Shown here: positions 54,504-64,000 of the stretch, one piece after another | Numbering within the stretch: position 1 is the stretch's first letter | How the letters are laid out: every line of letters starts with the position of its first letter | Assembly: GCF_040957575.1 (NCBI RefSeq) | Contig: NZ_CP162601.1 | Span: forward strand, 372,001 to 436,000 | Direction: 5' to 3' | DNA: 64,000 nucleotides | Source of the DNA: Vibrio sp. HB236076 | Lineage (GTDB): Bacteria > Pseudomonadota > Gammaproteobacteria > Enterobacterales > Vibrionaceae | Translations under genes and position numbers: made by a program | The notes under the pieces: model-generated | The model's database searches: none | The model's input: the letters and a program-made list of their open reading frames with translations, nothing else | Told to the model about the DNA's origin: nothing

Positions 54504-55841
54504 TTAAAGAATAAAGCGGCTGAGATCTTCATCTTCAATAAAGCTGCCAAGACGCGTTTTCACGTACTCAGCATCAATGGTAATGGTCTCACCTGGGCGA
54601 TCGGTCGCTTCGTAAGACAAGTCATCCATCAAACGCTCCATCACAGTGTGAAGGCGACGCGCACCGATGTTTTCGGTGGTTTCATTGACTTGCCAAGCTG
54701 CGGTAGCAATTTGGTCAATGCCATCTTCGGTAAACTCAACATTGACGTCCTCTGTTTTGAGCAAGGCAATGTACTGCTCGGTCAAAGAGGCTCTTGGTTC
54801 GGTCAAGATGCGTTTAAAGTCATCGCTGCTCAGCGCTTCTAGTTCGACGCGAATCGGCAAGCGACCTTGCAACTCAGGGATCAGATCCGAGGGTTTGGCC
54901 ACTTGGAAAGCGCCAGAGGCAATAAACAGGATGTGGTCAGTGCGCACCATTCCGTGTTTGGTCGATACGGTGCTGCCTTCGATCAGAGGCAGAAGATCGC
55001 GCTGAACCCCTTCACGAGAAACATCTGGGCCCGAGCTTTCACCGCGCTTACAAATTTTGTCGATTTCATCTAAGAAGACAATACCGTGGTTTTCCACGTT
55101 GTAAATCGCCTGCTCTTTGAGCTCTTCTTGATTGACCAACTTAGCCGCTTCTTCTTCGACTAGGGCTTTTAACGCATCTTTGATTTTCATCTTGCGTTTT
55201 TTCTTGGTGTCGCCAGACAGGTTCTGGAACATGCTTTGCAGCTGGTTGGTCATCTCTTCCATACCCGGAGGCGCCATGATTTCAACACCCATTTGCGGCG
55301 CGGCCACATCAATGTCGATCTCTTTGTCATCGAGCTGGCCGTCACGCAGTTTCTTGCGGAACGTTTGGCGCGTTTTTGATTGTTCTTCAGAGGGCTGTTT
55401 TTCCTCAGCCCAAGGGTCGCGAGCCGGTGGTGGCAGCAACACGTCTAATACGCGTTCTTCGGCTTGCTCTTCGGCGCGAAACTTCACCTTTTCCATCGCT
55501 TGCTGCTGAGTCATTTTGACGGCAACTTCGGTCAGATCGCGAATGATGCTTTCGACTTCTTTACCGACATAACCCACTTCGGTAAATTTAGTTGCTTCGA
55601 CTTTCATAAAGGGCGCGTTGGCCAATTTGGCTAAACGACGAGCGATTTCCGTTTTACCCACCCCGGTTGGGCCGATCATCAGGATGTTTTTCGGTGAGAC
55701 TTCCACCCTTAGGCTTTCTTCGAGCTGCATACGGCGCCAGCGGTTTCTCAAGGCAATGGCCACCGAGCGCTTGGCCTTGTCTTGACCGATAATATGGCGA
55801 TTTAATTCGTGTACAATTTCACGTGGTGTCATTTCAGACAT
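54504..55841 (-). CDS. hslU: ATP-dependent protease ATPase subunit HslU
   Basis: AAA+ unfoldase that feeds substrates to HslV. The protein is 445 aa from ATG 55841 with AAGGATT upstream. Walker A is GPTGVGKT (about 58-65), the pore motif is GYVGKEVES, Walker B is [10 protein letters not shown], and an I-domain spans about 110-240. Confidence 0.97.
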   Translation of the reverse strand: MSEMTPREIVHELNRHIIGQDKAKRSVAIALRNRWRRMQLEESLRVEVSPKNILMIGPTGVGKTEIARRLAKLANAPFMKVEATKFTEVGYVGKEVESIIRDLTEVAVKMTQQQAMEKVKFRAEEQAEERVLDVLLPPPARDPWAEEKQPSEEQSKTRQTFRKKLRDGQLDDKEIDIDVAAPQMGVEIMAPPGMEEMTNQLQSMFQNLSGDTKKKRKMKIKDALKALVEEEAAKLVNQEELKEQAIYNVENHGIVFLDEIDKICKRGESSGPDVSREGVQRDLLPLIEGSTVSTKHGMVRTDHILFIASGAFQVAKPSDLIPELQGRLPIRVELEALSSDDFKRILTEPRASLTEQYIALLKTEDVNVEFTEDGIDQIATAAWQVNETTENIGARRLHTVMERLMDDLSYEATDRPGETITIDAEYVKTRLGSFIEDEDLSRFIL

Positions 55842-55874
55842 ACTCAATCCTTAATCAATCAGGTGAAGGCTGGC

Positions 55875-56429
55875 TTAAGCCTTATCTAAATTCGCGAGTT
55901 CAGTGGTGCTCGTCAATTCTTCAACCGTGTGATGATGGTTGGTAAACACACAGATATCGCCAGCGATATTGAGGGCTTTTTCGGCGATGGTACGAGCATC
56001 GAGGTCTGTGTTTTCGAGTAGCGCTGTCGCGGCCGCTTGAGCGTAGTTGCCACCAGAGCCAATCGCAATTAAGTCGTGTTCGGGCTGAACGACATCGCCA
56101 TTGCCCGTAATGATCAGTGAGGCGGTCTCATCGGCAACGGCCAGCAAGGCTTCAAGGCGACGCAACGCGCGATCGCTGCGCCAATCTTTGGCCAATTCAA
56201 CAGCGGCTTTGGTTAAATGGCCTTGGTGCATTTGCAGTTTGCTTTCAAAGCGTTCAAACAAGGTAAACGCATCCGCCGTACCACCGGCAAACCCAGCGAG
56301 CACTTGATTGTTGTATAGGCGACGGACTTTACGGGCATTGCCTTTCATCACGGTATTGCCAAGAGAGACTTGACCATCTCCGGCAATGACCACTTGATTG
56401 TTACGACGTACGGATACTATGGTAGTCAC
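55875..56429 (-). CDS. hslV: ATP-dependent protease catalytic subunit HslV
   Basis: Proteasome-like peptidase, 184 aa. The start GTG 56429 gives MTTIVSVRR, so Thr1 becomes the N-terminal nucleophile after Met removal. It shows DGQVSLGN and [12 protein letters not shown] sigma-32-type promoter lies upstream. 33 bp separate it from hslU. Confidence 0.97.
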   Translation of the reverse strand: MTTIVSVRRNNQVVIAGDGQVSLGNTVMKGNARKVRRLYNNQVLAGFAGGTADAFTLFERFESKLQMHQGHLTKAAVELAKDWRSDRALRRLEALLAVADETASLIITGNGDVVQPEHDLIAIGSGGNYAQAAATALLENTDLDARTIAEKALNIAGDICVFTNHHHTVEELTSTTELANLDKA

Positions 56430-56470
56430 TTTCAGGCCTCATTATTTGTATTGTTACTCTTTCTACCAAC

Positions 56471-56500
56471 ATGAGGGTAGCGGCGAGAAAAATCAAGGGA
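56471..56500 (-). promoter_or_regulatory. sigma-32 heat-shock promoter of hslVU
   Basis: On the minus strand CCCTTGAT (56500-56493) and CCCTCATG (56478-56471) fit the heat-shock -35 (CTTGAAA) and -10 (CCCCATNT) with 13-bp spacing. They lie about 45 bp before hslV. Confidence 0.7.
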
Positions 56501-56643
56501 CAGAGCGCGTAAAGTGAAGGAACGTGGCTGGTGCGTGGGAGTGGTTGAACGCAAAGGGCAGAGTCAACGTCGTAGATAGACGGGTGAGCCAGGCTTGGCA
56601 AGGCGGGCCGCACTTTAAGGCGGCCCTTAAATCGAGGCTCGAA

Positions 56644-57219
56644 TTACAGGTTTTCTTTCCAAATTGCACAAGGTTCTATTTTGTGGCGTTGCAATTTGTG
56701 GCGGTCACGCTCGGCATCGCGTTTGAATTTGTAAGGCCCTAAAATGACCCGATACCATTTACTGCCTTCTTTTTTCTTAATGCGACTGCTTAATCCAACA
56801 AAGGCGATATTCACTTTGCGGGTTTGTGCTTGTTCCATGGTGATAAAGGCGCCGCATTGCATCACATAAGGAATTTTAGACACCTGTTGCTCTTTGGGGG
56901 TCACTTCAATTTGTCGATTTGGCAAATCGTCGATATAGTCCCATTTTTGCTCAGGCACAGGCGGTAACGACGCATTGCTGGCAGAGGCGGGACGTGAAGG
57001 CGCGGTTTTTTGAGGGGCAACCGCGACCGGCTCTGGCGTCGTCGCCGGCTCTGGCGATTGACTTAGCGTATACAGGCCATAACCAAACAAAGAGACAGCG
57101 ATAGCGGCGACAAGTAGGCTTCGCCACGGTTTTTTCGGGCGCGTTTGTTTGGGCTTAGCGGTCTTTTTATTGGTTTTTTTCGGGGCTTGCCCGCGTCTTA
57201 CGTAATCTTTATTGGCCAC
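56644..57219 (-). CDS. ftsN: cell division protein FtsN
   Basis: Late divisome activator with 191 aa. The basic N-terminal ANKDYVRRGQAPKK cytoplasmic motif is followed by one helix (about 33-52, LLVAAIAVSLFGYGLYTL), a Pro/Ala-rich periplasmic linker, and a SPOR domain (about 115-190; YVMQCGAFITMEQAQTRKVN). I chose GTG 57219 because ANKDYVRRG is the invariant start; the longer frame from 57327 adds an unrelated segment. The linker is shorter than in E. coli. Confidence 0.92.
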   Translation of the reverse strand: MANKDYVRRGQAPKKTNKKTAKPKQTRPKKPWRSLLVAAIAVSLFGYGLYTLSQSPEPATTPEPVAVAPQKTAPSRPASASNASLPPVPEQKWDYIDDLPNRQIEVTPKEQQVSKIPYVMQCGAFITMEQAQTRKVNIAFVGLSSRIKKKEGSKWYRVILGPYKFKRDAERDRHKLQRHKIEPCAIWKENL

Positions 57220-57445
57220 AACAGTTGAACATTCAGTTGGTTCGACAAGAGTTGCAATGGTAATCGAGTTTGCTGTGAGAAGACAGAGGCGACGATAAAA
57301 AACTTGTCGTCTTTTCATCGTCTTCACCCTCTTCTCGAGGCAAAGTCATGACAAGTGTCGCGCGATTATGGATACGATTGATGGCAACATGACGACTCTT
57401 GATAGCAGTGATAGTGATATCGCCTCACCATCACTGCGACACCGG

Positions 57446-58462
57446 TTAGCGCTTGCGACACACATCGGTACTCTCACGGACAATCAGTTCCGTTTCTAAT
57501 AGGCAAGAGCGCGATTGGGTACTGTTGGGTTTACCACGTAATATCTCTAACAGTTTCAACATTGCCTGGCGACCTATTTCATAGCGGGGCTGCGAAATGG
57601 TGGTCAATGGTGGCTCGGTGTATTGCACCATATCGATGTCGTCAAAGCCGATGATCGACACATCATCAGGAACGCGAAAGCCCAAGCGTTTGACTTCGTG
57701 CAACGCGCCGATGGCGATGCTGTCGGAGTGACAGAAAATGGCGGTCGGTGGCTTGGAGCGTGTCATCAAAGAATGGGCCGCCTGTTTGCCGCCGTCGAGG
57801 CTAAATTCGGTGTACACCGTGAGCGATTCATCTAACTCCACGCCGCTGCGTCTGATGGCCTGTAAATAACCTTGATTGCGAAATTGACACAAGTTGGATT
57901 GTATCGGACCAGAAATTTGTGCGATGCGCTGATGACCTAAGCGGGTTAAGTAATTCACCGCCTCAAAGGCTGCGGTTAAATTGTCGATATGCACGGTGGG
58001 CAAGTCGAGCTCGTGGGAATACTCACAAGCCATGACCAGCGGGGGCAAAAAGCGCTGCTCTGCTTTACTGATGCCAAAGGGCAAGTCCGTACCAAGCAAA
58101 ATGAGTCCATCGGCTTGTTTGCGATAAGCCATATTGACAAAGGTTTCTTCGCGGTAGTCTTGGGAGTGGCTGTCGCCGACCAACAACAGGTAGCCATTGG
58201 CATGTGCGGTTTCTTCAACGCCGCGAATCAAATCGGCAAAGTACATATCACTAATATCAGGGACAATGGCGACAATGGTTTTTGACTCACTGCGCTTGAG
58301 GCTGCGAGACATTTGGATGTGAGGCGTATAGCCTGACTCTGTCACGGCGGCCTCGACGCGACTACGGGTGGCAGGGGAGACCTTTTCCGGGGTCATGATG
58401 GCCCGAGAAACCGTTGCCGTTGATACGCCGGCTAACCTTGCAACATCTTTCATCGTTGCCAT
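57446..58462 (-). CDS. cytR: LacI-family regulator CytR
   Basis: Repressor of nucleoside uptake and catabolism, acting with CRP. The protein is 338 aa, with a LacI HTH (MATMKDVARLAGVSTATVSR, residues 1-20) and a ribose-binding-type core (SNLCQFRNQGYLQAI, SIIGFDDIDMVQYTEPPLTT). It sits between priA and ftsN, the standard enterobacterial and vibrio location. Confidence 0.93.
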   Translation of the reverse strand: MATMKDVARLAGVSTATVSRAIMTPEKVSPATRSRVEAAVTESGYTPHIQMSRSLKRSESKTIVAIVPDISDMYFADLIRGVEETAHANGYLLLVGDSHSQDYREETFVNMAYRKQADGLILLGTDLPFGISKAEQRFLPPLVMACEYSHELDLPTVHIDNLTAAFEAVNYLTRLGHQRIAQISGPIQSNLCQFRNQGYLQAIRRSGVELDESLTVYTEFSLDGGKQAAHSLMTRSKPPTAIFCHSDSIAIGALHEVKRLGFRVPDDVSIIGFDDIDMVQYTEPPLTTISQPRYEIGRQAMLKLLEILRGKPNSTQSRSCLLETELIVRESTDVCRKR

Positions 58463-58775
58463 ATCGCTACTTACCTCTCTGGATTGATTGTCGGCACTTG
58501 TCCATTCGACATGATCGAAAGTGTGGCGTGATACTTTTCACCACTTTGTCTTTTGAATTGAAAGGACATTGGCTTGAACGTGAGGGGCAAGCGAATGTCC
58601 TTTTCGCCTAATGCTGTGGCAAGCCTTAACTCGGCCATTACCATTACATAACAGTTGCATAATAAAGACAAATGATTGGCTTTGGTATGGGTTTGTTTGA
58701 GATTTGTGTCATCACTGCAATATCACATGGCAAAACTTTGCTCAAAGTCTCATTTTTCCAGTAAAAAGCCCGCGA
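58463..58775. other. priA/cytR intergenic region
   Basis: 313 bp between two minus-strand genes. It contains the strong hairpin at 58561-58603 and the cytR promoter. Nothing else was seen. Confidence 0.5.
58561..58603 (-). terminator. candidate priA terminator
   Basis: AAAGGACATT-G-GCTTG (58561-58576) pairs with CAAGC-G-AATGTCCTTT (58588-58603), a 16-bp stem with one mismatch and an 11-base loop. T-runs are short on both sides, so termination may be partial. Confidence 0.6.
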
Positions 58776-60980
58776 CTAGCTTAAATCTTGCGGCTCTATG
58801 TCGATGTGCCAGCGAACTTTTTTGCTGTTTGGCAAGGTTGCAATCACGGTTTTTGAACCAAAAAGTAACTGATGAAGGGCCGGACGACTCGGGGCTTGTA
58901 CCAACAATTGCCAGCGAAACTTCCCCGCTCGTTTGGCGATGGGCGAGGGGGCCGGCCCGAGGATCTCGATGGCGTGTTGCTGACACAAAGGGTGCGCTTC
59001 GAGCGTGGCACGCACTTGCCTTAAAAACAACTCAACTTCTTCATTGTGATTCGATTCGGCTTTAAACAGCGCCAAAAAAGAAAAGGGCGGTAACTGAGCC
59101 AATTGCCGCTCGCGCAGCGCATTGTTGGCAAAGTGGCCGTAATCTCGATGGATGAGCGACAGCAACAAAGGGTGCTCGGGGTGATGGGTTTGCAGTATGA
59201 CTTCTCCGGGTTTACTGGCTCGCCCCGCTCGCCCTGAAACCTGGACAAACAATTGGGCAAAGCGTTCTGAGGCGCGAAAATCACTACTGTAAAGCGCGCC
59301 GTCGACATCGAGCAGTGCCACTAACGTCACATCGGGAAAGTGATGGCCCTTGGCAAGCATTTGTGTGCCGATCAAAATTTGATACTTGCCCTGACGAATC
59401 GCGGTGAGTGAGCTTTCGAGACTGCCTTTGCGCCGGGTGCTATCGCGATCGATGCGAATCGCTTGGTATTGAGGAAAATGCTGCTGCAATTGCTGCTCTA
59501 ATTGTTCGGTACCGACCCCGACACTGATCATCTGAGTGGAACCACAGCTTTGGCACTGATGCAAAACCGGCTTGCTCGAGCCGCAGTGATGACAGCGCAA
59601 TTCGCGATCGTGCTGGTGAAACGTGTAATAGGCATCACAGCGTTGACACTCGGCCAACCAGCCACACTCATGGCACATTAAGGCCGGAGAAAAACCGCGC
59701 CGGTTGAGAAACAGCATGACCTGATTGCCGGCCTCTAAATGACGACGCATTTGGGCGATTAAAGGTGCCGATAAGCCGCTGTCTAGATACAAGCCCTTGA
59801 TATCGAGTATGGTGCTTTTGGGCGCGACGGCCACACCGGCTCTCTCGGTCAGGTGTAAATGACGATATTTGCCCTGATGCGCATTGTGTAAGGTTTCAAA
59901 AGACGGCGTTGCCGAGCCCAAGACCACAGGAATGTCGAGGTGGTTGGCACGCATTACCGCGACATCTCGGGCGTGGTAGCGCAGTGAATCTTGCTGTTTG
60001 TAGGAGGCATCGTGCTCTTCGTCGACAATGATAATACCCAGATCGGCAAACGGCGTCATCAGTGCCGAGCGCGTGCCGATCACGATACCACTGCGCCCGC
60101 TTTTGGCGTCTAGCCACGCATTGAGGCGTTCGCTGTCGTTCAGGTTGGAGTGAATAACGGAAATCGGCACGCGAAAACGACGGGCAAAGCGTTGAATGGT
60201 CTGCGGAGTGAGGCCGATCTCCGGCACTAAAACCAGCGCTTGCTTACCGCGCTCAAGCACCGCGGCGATCATATTGAGGTACACTTCCGTCTTGCCTGAA
60301 CCGGTCACGCCATCGAGTAAATAGCAGGCAAAGTGAGATTCACTGTTCACCGCGGCAATGGCGATGGCCTGCTCTTGGTTGAGTTTGGGTTTGTCTTGGT
60401 CGGTTTCGATCTCACTGGGCCAAGGCGCAACACTCACCGACTCTAACACCGCGCGAATCCAGCCTTTGTCACAGAGGGCATTGAGCACACTGCGGCTGAT
60501 ATCGGCATCGATCATGGCCTGATGCTCAAGCGGACCATGAGCGAGTAAATGCAATACTTTTGCTTGTTTGACCGCTCGGCCCATTGACTGCATCGATTGC
60601 TGCTTGCCAAGCTCGGTTAGATGCCACATCTGGCGCGCGGCGTGCTGCGCGGGCTTGCCTTTTCGCAGGGCACTGGGCAGGGCATTGGCTAAGGTTTCGC
60701 CTAAAGGGTATTGATAATACTGGCTACACCAAACCAACAACTTATACAACGGCGCCTCCCACAACGGCTGCTGGTCGAGGACGTTTTTGAGTGACTTGAG
60801 TTGTTCGCGCGGGTAATCGGATTGATCACTGAGCGCGGTCACCACGCCGACTAAAGTTTGACGACCAAAAGGCACACTGACGCGCCCACCGATGATCGGA
60901 AACAGCGAGTTGGGAATGATATAATCAAATTGTTTGTCGAGCGGCACAGGCAGCGCGACCTTGGCAATACTCGGTCTCAT
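58776..60980 (-). CDS. priA: primosomal replication protein N' (PriA helicase)
   Basis: Restart helicase that reloads DnaB at stalled forks. The protein is 734 aa. Walker A is DGVTGSGKTEVYL (about 228), the DEEH box is IVDEEHDASYKQQ, and the zinc-binding Cys cluster is CHECGWLAECQRC...LRCHHCG...CQSCGS. The full domain set is present. Confidence 0.96.
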   Translation of the reverse strand: MRPSIAKVALPVPLDKQFDYIIPNSLFPIIGGRVSVPFGRQTLVGVVTALSDQSDYPREQLKSLKNVLDQQPLWEAPLYKLLVWCSQYYQYPLGETLANALPSALRKGKPAQHAARQMWHLTELGKQQSMQSMGRAVKQAKVLHLLAHGPLEHQAMIDADISRSVLNALCDKGWIRAVLESVSVAPWPSEIETDQDKPKLNQEQAIAIAAVNSESHFACYLLDGVTGSGKTEVYLNMIAAVLERGKQALVLVPEIGLTPQTIQRFARRFRVPISVIHSNLNDSERLNAWLDAKSGRSGIVIGTRSALMTPFADLGIIIVDEEHDASYKQQDSLRYHARDVAVMRANHLDIPVVLGSATPSFETLHNAHQGKYRHLHLTERAGVAVAPKSTILDIKGLYLDSGLSAPLIAQMRRHLEAGNQVMLFLNRRGFSPALMCHECGWLAECQRCDAYYTFHQHDRELRCHHCGSSKPVLHQCQSCGSTQMISVGVGTEQLEQQLQQHFPQYQAIRIDRDSTRRKGSLESSLTAIRQGKYQILIGTQMLAKGHHFPDVTLVALLDVDGALYSSDFRASERFAQLFVQVSGRAGRASKPGEVILQTHHPEHPLLLSLIHRDYGHFANNALRERQLAQLPPFSFLALFKAESNHNEEVELFLRQVRATLEAHPLCQQHAIEILGPAPSPIAKRAGKFRWQLLVQAPSRPALHQLLFGSKTVIATLPNSKKVRWHIDIEPQDLS

Positions 60981-61357
60981 TAGGTCCTATCGGATTGGGG
61001 CAGCGCCGTTTAGTCTAATCGAAGCGCAATAAAAATTCGAGCTTCGTCAGCTTGTTGTCGCGTTGCAAGTGACGCTCTTGGCGATGGCGGCCTCTAGGCT
61101 GCCGACGCATTGCGATTCGACTCTGCAGCTCGCGATGGGGCAAGGCTAGGGCAGCGACAGCCGTATTGAGTTATGGCCAGGAAAAGGTGCTCAAAAAAAT
61201 AGCATAAAAGTGGCGTTATAGGTTGATTAACCGGGTAGGATTCATTACTATACCGCGCCTCACAGGAGCGTTTCCTTCTGTGACTATTCTTTTTTGACTA
61301 CGTGTGGTGTACGGCAAAGATTCGTATAGCGACACGGCCTACTATTGAGGTTATCCC
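60981..61357. promoter_or_regulatory. priA/rpmE intergenic region with rpmE promoter
   Basis: 377 bp between divergent genes. A good sigma-70 promoter TTGATT (61223-61228), 17-bp spacer, TACTAT (61246-61251) points to rpmE and leaves a leader of about 100 nt. AAAAAATAGCAT lies upstream. No RNA gene was recognised. Confidence 0.65.
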
Positions 61358-61576
61358 ATGAAAACTGGCATCCATCCAGAATACAAAGCAGTTTCTGCAA
61401 CTTGTTCTTGCGGCAACACTTTTGAGTTCAACACAACTCTAAACAAAGAATCTATCCACCTAGACGTTTGTGACAAATGTCACCCATTCTACACTGGTAA
61501 GCAACGTATCGTTGATACTGGCGGCCGTGTAGATCGCTTCAACAAGCGTTTCGGTGCGCTATCTAGCAAAAAATAA
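61358..61576 (+). CDS. rpmE: 50S ribosomal protein L31
   Basis: 72-aa L31 of the zinc-binding type: Cys16, Cys18 (CSCG) and Cys37, Cys40 (CDKC) form the zinc site. The sequence reads [21 protein letters not shown] long leader is consistent with autoregulation known for L31 in related species. Confidence 0.97.
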   Translation: MKTGIHPEYKAVSATCSCGNTFEFNTTLNKESIHLDVCDKCHPFYTGKQRIVDTGGRVDRFNKRFGALSSKK

Positions 61577-61604
61577 GTCCTCGAGACGGTTTTTGACTAG
61601 TCAT

Positions 61605-61632
61605 AAAAAGACGCTCAATGGGCGTCTTTTTT
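61605..61632 (+). terminator. rpmE terminator
   Basis: Stem AAAAAGACGC (61605-61614)/GCGTCTTTTT (61622-61631) with loop TCAATGG, then T. Confidence 0.92.
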
Positions 61633-61744
61633 GATCTTAACGCCTTTCTTTTTTTACTATCCTACACTTCCTTGATCTCACCCCCGCCTCGTTGTCTTTT
61701 TTGCCTCTACAATGACCTTTCGATGATGAGTAAAGAGATCCACG

Positions 61745-63016
61745 ATGACCGACAACCAAGACCAAAAAGCGCTGCATTATCACGCTCACCCCACCCCAGG
61801 AAAAATTGAGATCCGCCTTACGAAAGCGGCAGACACCAGTGACGATTTAGCCTTGGCCTACAGCCCTGGCGTGGCGGCGCCGGTACGCGAAATTGCCCGT
61901 TGTGCTGACGCTGCCTATCACTACACCGGCAAAGGCAATCTCGTCGCGGTGATCACCAATGGCAGTGCGATCTTGGGGTTGGGGAACTTGGGGCCGTTAG
62001 CCGCGAAACCGGTTATGGAAGGGAAAGCATTGCTGTTTAAGCGCTTTGCCGGTATCGATGCCATCGACATTGAAGTCAATCAGCAAAACGTCGAGCAATT
62101 TGTCGATACCGTTGCCAATATTGCCGATACGTTTGGCGGTATCAACCTAGAAGACATCAAGGCGCCAGAGTGCTTTGAGATTGAGCGGCGTTTGATTGAG
62201 CGTTGTTCGATCCCCGTTTTTCACGATGATCAACACGGCACCGCGATCGTGACTGCCGCGGGGATCCTCAATGGCTTAGAACTGCAAGGTAAAGCGATAG
62301 GCGATTGCTCGATTGTGTGCGTTGGCGCAGGCGCGGCGGCCATGGCGTGTATGAATTTGCTGATCGATTGCGGGGCCAAAGCCGATAACCTGCTCATGCT
62401 CGACCGACAAGGCGTGATCCATCGCCAGCGCGACGATCTCACGGTCTACAAACAAGCGTTTGCCCGCGAGACAAAGCGGCGCACCCTGACTGACGCTATC
62501 GCCGGCGCCGATGTTTTTGTCGGGCTATCGGGGCCCAACGTGTTGTCCTGTGAGCAACTGGCGACCATGGCCCCGCGCCCATTGGTATTTGCTTGTTCCA
62601 ACCCCGACCCAGAAATTACCCCAGAAGCGGTCAGAGATACCAGGCCCGATGCCATTGTCGGCACCGGGCGCAGTGATTACCCCAACCAAGTGAACAATGT
62701 GTTGTGCTTTCCATTCATTTTTCGCGGCGCTTTACAGGTGCGCGCTCGGGTGATCAACAAAGCGATGAAATTGGCCGCCGTCGACGCCATTCGGCAATTG
62801 GCCAAAGAGACGGTGCCAGACAAGGTGTGCCAAGCAGCAGGGGTCACCTCGCTGGAGTTTGGCCCAGACTATATTTTGCCCAAGCCCTTTGACCAGCGCT
62901 TATTGGCGCGGGTGGCAAACGCCGTGGCTCAGGCCGCCATTGATTCTGGCGTGGCGGGCAAGGCCGAGGGAAAAGAAAGAGATGACGGCAAAGACGTGTC
63001 CATGGGCTCAAGGTGA
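61745..63016 (+). CDS. malic enzyme, short form without phosphotransacetylase domain
   Basis: Oxidative decarboxylation of malate to pyruvate, 423 aa. The malic N-domain (about 15-150; [37 protein letters not shown]) and the NAD(P)-binding domain (about 165-400; [21 protein letters not shown] glycine loop) are complete. E. coli MaeB carries an extra C-terminal acetyl/butyryl-transferase-like domain; this protein ends before it, with a Glu/Lys-rich tail. Cofactor preference cannot be read. It lies between rpmE and metJ. Confidence 0.9.
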   Translation: MTDNQDQKALHYHAHPTPGKIEIRLTKAADTSDDLALAYSPGVAAPVREIARCADAAYHYTGKGNLVAVITNGSAILGLGNLGPLAAKPVMEGKALLFKRFAGIDAIDIEVNQQNVEQFVDTVANIADTFGGINLEDIKAPECFEIERRLIERCSIPVFHDDQHGTAIVTAAGILNGLELQGKAIGDCSIVCVGAGAAAMACMNLLIDCGAKADNLLMLDRQGVIHRQRDDLTVYKQAFARETKRRTLTDAIAGADVFVGLSGPNVLSCEQLATMAPRPLVFACSNPDPEITPEAVRDTRPDAIVGTGRSDYPNQVNNVLCFPFIFRGALQVRARVINKAMKLAAVDAIRQLAKETVPDKVCQAAGVTSLEFGPDYILPKPFDQRLLARVANAVAQAAIDSGVAGKAEGKERDDGKDVSMGSR

Positions 63017-63064
63017 ACACGTGGCGTGGCTTTGCCACCCAGTCAGTGAAAAAAGCCGTATTAC

Positions 63065-63097
63065 GCGAAAAAAAAAGCAGAGCCACAAGGCTCTGCT
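63065..63097 (-). terminator. metJ terminator, convergent with malic enzyme
   Basis: Stem AGCAGAGCC (63076-63084)/GGCTCTGCT (63089-63097), loop ACAA. On the minus strand it is followed by a run of T residues (63076-63068). It lies about 180 bp past metJ and 60 bp past the malic enzyme. Confidence 0.85.
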
Positions 63098-63278
63098 CTC
63101 TTATACAGACAATGGGGGATCGCAGGGTATGGCGACATTGTCTGCCAGGCAAAAAATCTCAAGGGGCGAGCTTGCCTAGTTATTAAGGTCGTCAATAAAA
63201 TAGCCGAAAACGCTAAGCTTGAGTCAATTTTTTACGTTAATTTACATTTTTTTCAAACGGCTTAGTCAGCGGTGACCG

Positions 63279-63605
63279 TTAGTCTGATTGATCGTCAAAA
63301 CTTTCAAATTCAATCCCCATCGCCGTCATTAATGCCTTGGCTTCTGCGGGGATGTCGTCGGGTTTGTCCTTGCGCAAATCTTCATCGGTGGGCAAAGGTT
63401 GGCCGGTATAGGCGTGCAAAAAGGCTTCACACAGCAATTCACTGTTGGTGGCGTGGCGCAAATTATTAATTTGGCGACGCGTTCTTTCATCGGTCAAAAT
63501 CTTAAGTACCTTAAGAGGAATGGATACTGTAATTTTTTTCACTTGCTCATTTTTTTTGCCATGCTCTGCATAAGGGCTTAAGTAATCGCCATTCCACTTT
63601 GCCAT
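63279..63605 (-). CDS. metJ: methionine repressor MetJ
   Basis: Ribbon-helix-helix repressor of methionine genes with SAM as corepressor. The protein is 108 aa. [20 protein letters not shown] is the beta-ribbon and first helix, and [20 protein letters not shown] is the second. It is divergent from metB with a shared operator region, as in E. coli. Confidence 0.97.
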   Translation of the reverse strand: MAKWNGDYLSPYAEHGKKNEQVKKITVSIPLKVLKILTDERTRRQINNLRHATNSELLCEAFLHAYTGQPLPTDEDLRKDKPDDIPAEAKALMTAMGIEFESFDDQSD

Positions 63606-63894
63606 TGCACACCTTTACCTTTTTTATAAAATTTTGATTTAATTTACCTTTTTGTGGTTATGGCACAAAGGCTGGCCAAGCTGACCCCCGCGACGATAAC
63701 CAAAAGGTACGGTTTTGGTGATTTTAGCGGGATTTACTGCCATAAGCAAAGACATATAGACGTCTAGAAGTGTTGACGTCCCGTGTTTCAGTCAGTAAAG
63801 TGAGCTCAATCACCATTGAACGCTTGATGAAGTGCCTACCTTTGAGATAGCGTAGAATTCATTCATCGCGAGCAGAATGTTAAGGAATACACAG
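63606..63894. promoter_or_regulatory. metJ/metB divergent promoter region
   Basis: 289 bp between divergent genes containing the MetJ operator at 63750-63781. Apart from the operator and an RBS (AAGGAA) before metB nothing was seen. Confidence 0.7.
63750..63781. promoter_or_regulatory. MetJ operator, four tandem met boxes
   Basis: Contiguous 8-mers AGACATAT, AGACGTCT, AGAAGTGT and TGACGTCC against the consensus AGACGTCT. Box 2 is a perfect match. Tandem arrays of two to five boxes are the known MetJ target. Confidence 0.92.
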
Positions 63895-64000
63895 ATGAGC
63901 CAGCGCAAACCCACCACGATTGCTGTACGTACCGGCATCGAGTCCGATAGCCAATATCACGCCGTTGTACCACCGATTTACTTGTCGACCAACTATGGTT
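63895..64000 (+). CDS. metB: cystathionine gamma-synthase, 5' end
   Basis: Starts ATG 63895 with AAGGAA upstream and runs off the window (35 codons: MSQRKPTTIAVRTGIESDSQ and on to PPIYLSTNYG). This is the PLP-dependent Cys/Met enzyme N-terminus, and the position beside metJ supports metB. The rest of the gene is outside. Confidence 0.93.
   Translation, partial: MSQRKPTTIAVRTGIESDSQYHAVVPPIYLSTNYG

Overview
This 64 kb window is ordinary chromosomal sequence from a gammaproteobacterium. The family is almost certainly Vibrionaceae, on the main chromosome. The evidence is the conserved orders rpoN-hpf-ptsN-rapZ-ptsO, lptB-lptA-lptC-kdsC-kdsD-caxA, mlaFEDCB-ibaG-murA and metB/metJ-maeB-rpmE-priA-cytR-ftsN-hslVU-menA-rraA-zapB-glpX, together with the Vibrio-type 16S/23S/5S sequences. 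A Salinivibrio-like halophile would fit the moderate GC and the odd repeats, but that is a guess.

Layout. 1-2709: sucrose-type sugar genes (ScrY/LamB porin, cut by the window edge, and fructokinase ScrK) with LacI-family operator-like sites. 2886-6398: an Lrp-type regulator divergent from an EamA exporter, then a 1-aminocyclopropane-1-carboxylate (ACC) deaminase carrying all the diagnostic residues of a true AcdS, then a second Lrp-type regulator. 6453-8809: an unknown membrane protein and the magnesium channel MgtE. 8905-16848: the nitrogen-PTS/sigma-54 cluster and the LPS-transport and KDO cluster, all on the minus strand. 17250-22785: Mla lipid transport, IbaG, MurA and PlsC. 22930-26257: RidA, ArgF, RraB and an orphan protein with a GH2-like sugar-binding fold. 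26411-32240: two large convergent c-di-GMP proteins, one HD-GYP and one GGDEF. 32510-39420: DusA, PspG, an outer-membrane protein, a small unknown, and cysJIH.

39740-45727 is a complete rRNA operon (two promoters, 16S, tRNA-Ile, tRNA-Ala, 23S, 5S, tRNA-Asp, terminator). It is followed by a duplicated, deformed tRNA-Asp that carries its own copy of the terminator. 45728-47005 is the strangest part of the window. It is a gene-free repeat island built from arrays of ACTGT/ACAGT spaced at exactly 10 bp, a recurrent stem-loop with a conserved loop, and two near-identical ~238 bp elements with inverted GGGGTCGGAT ends, all inside a ~565 bp tandem duplication. Degenerate relatives of the 10-bp repeat sit at other gene ends in this window (about 6.4, 7.4 and 23.4 kb). 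The first gene after the island is a lone Wzx-type flippase.

48446-64000 returns to core genes: tpiA, a DUF805 gene, a DUF3135 gene, glpX, zapB, rraA, menA, hslUV (with a sigma-32 promoter), ftsN, cytR, priA, rpmE, a short malic enzyme, metJ, and the start of metB behind a four-box MetJ operator. A 25-codon reading frame with a strong ribosome binding site sits between menA and hslU, downstream of two perfect 12-bp palindromes. It is a candidate new small-protein gene.

The best leads are the 10-bp phased repeat island with its REP-like elements, the expanded-D-loop tRNA-Asp copy, the ACC deaminase locus with its upstream palindrome, and the small gene at 54256. All calls were made by eye from the sequence. 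No database search was run.
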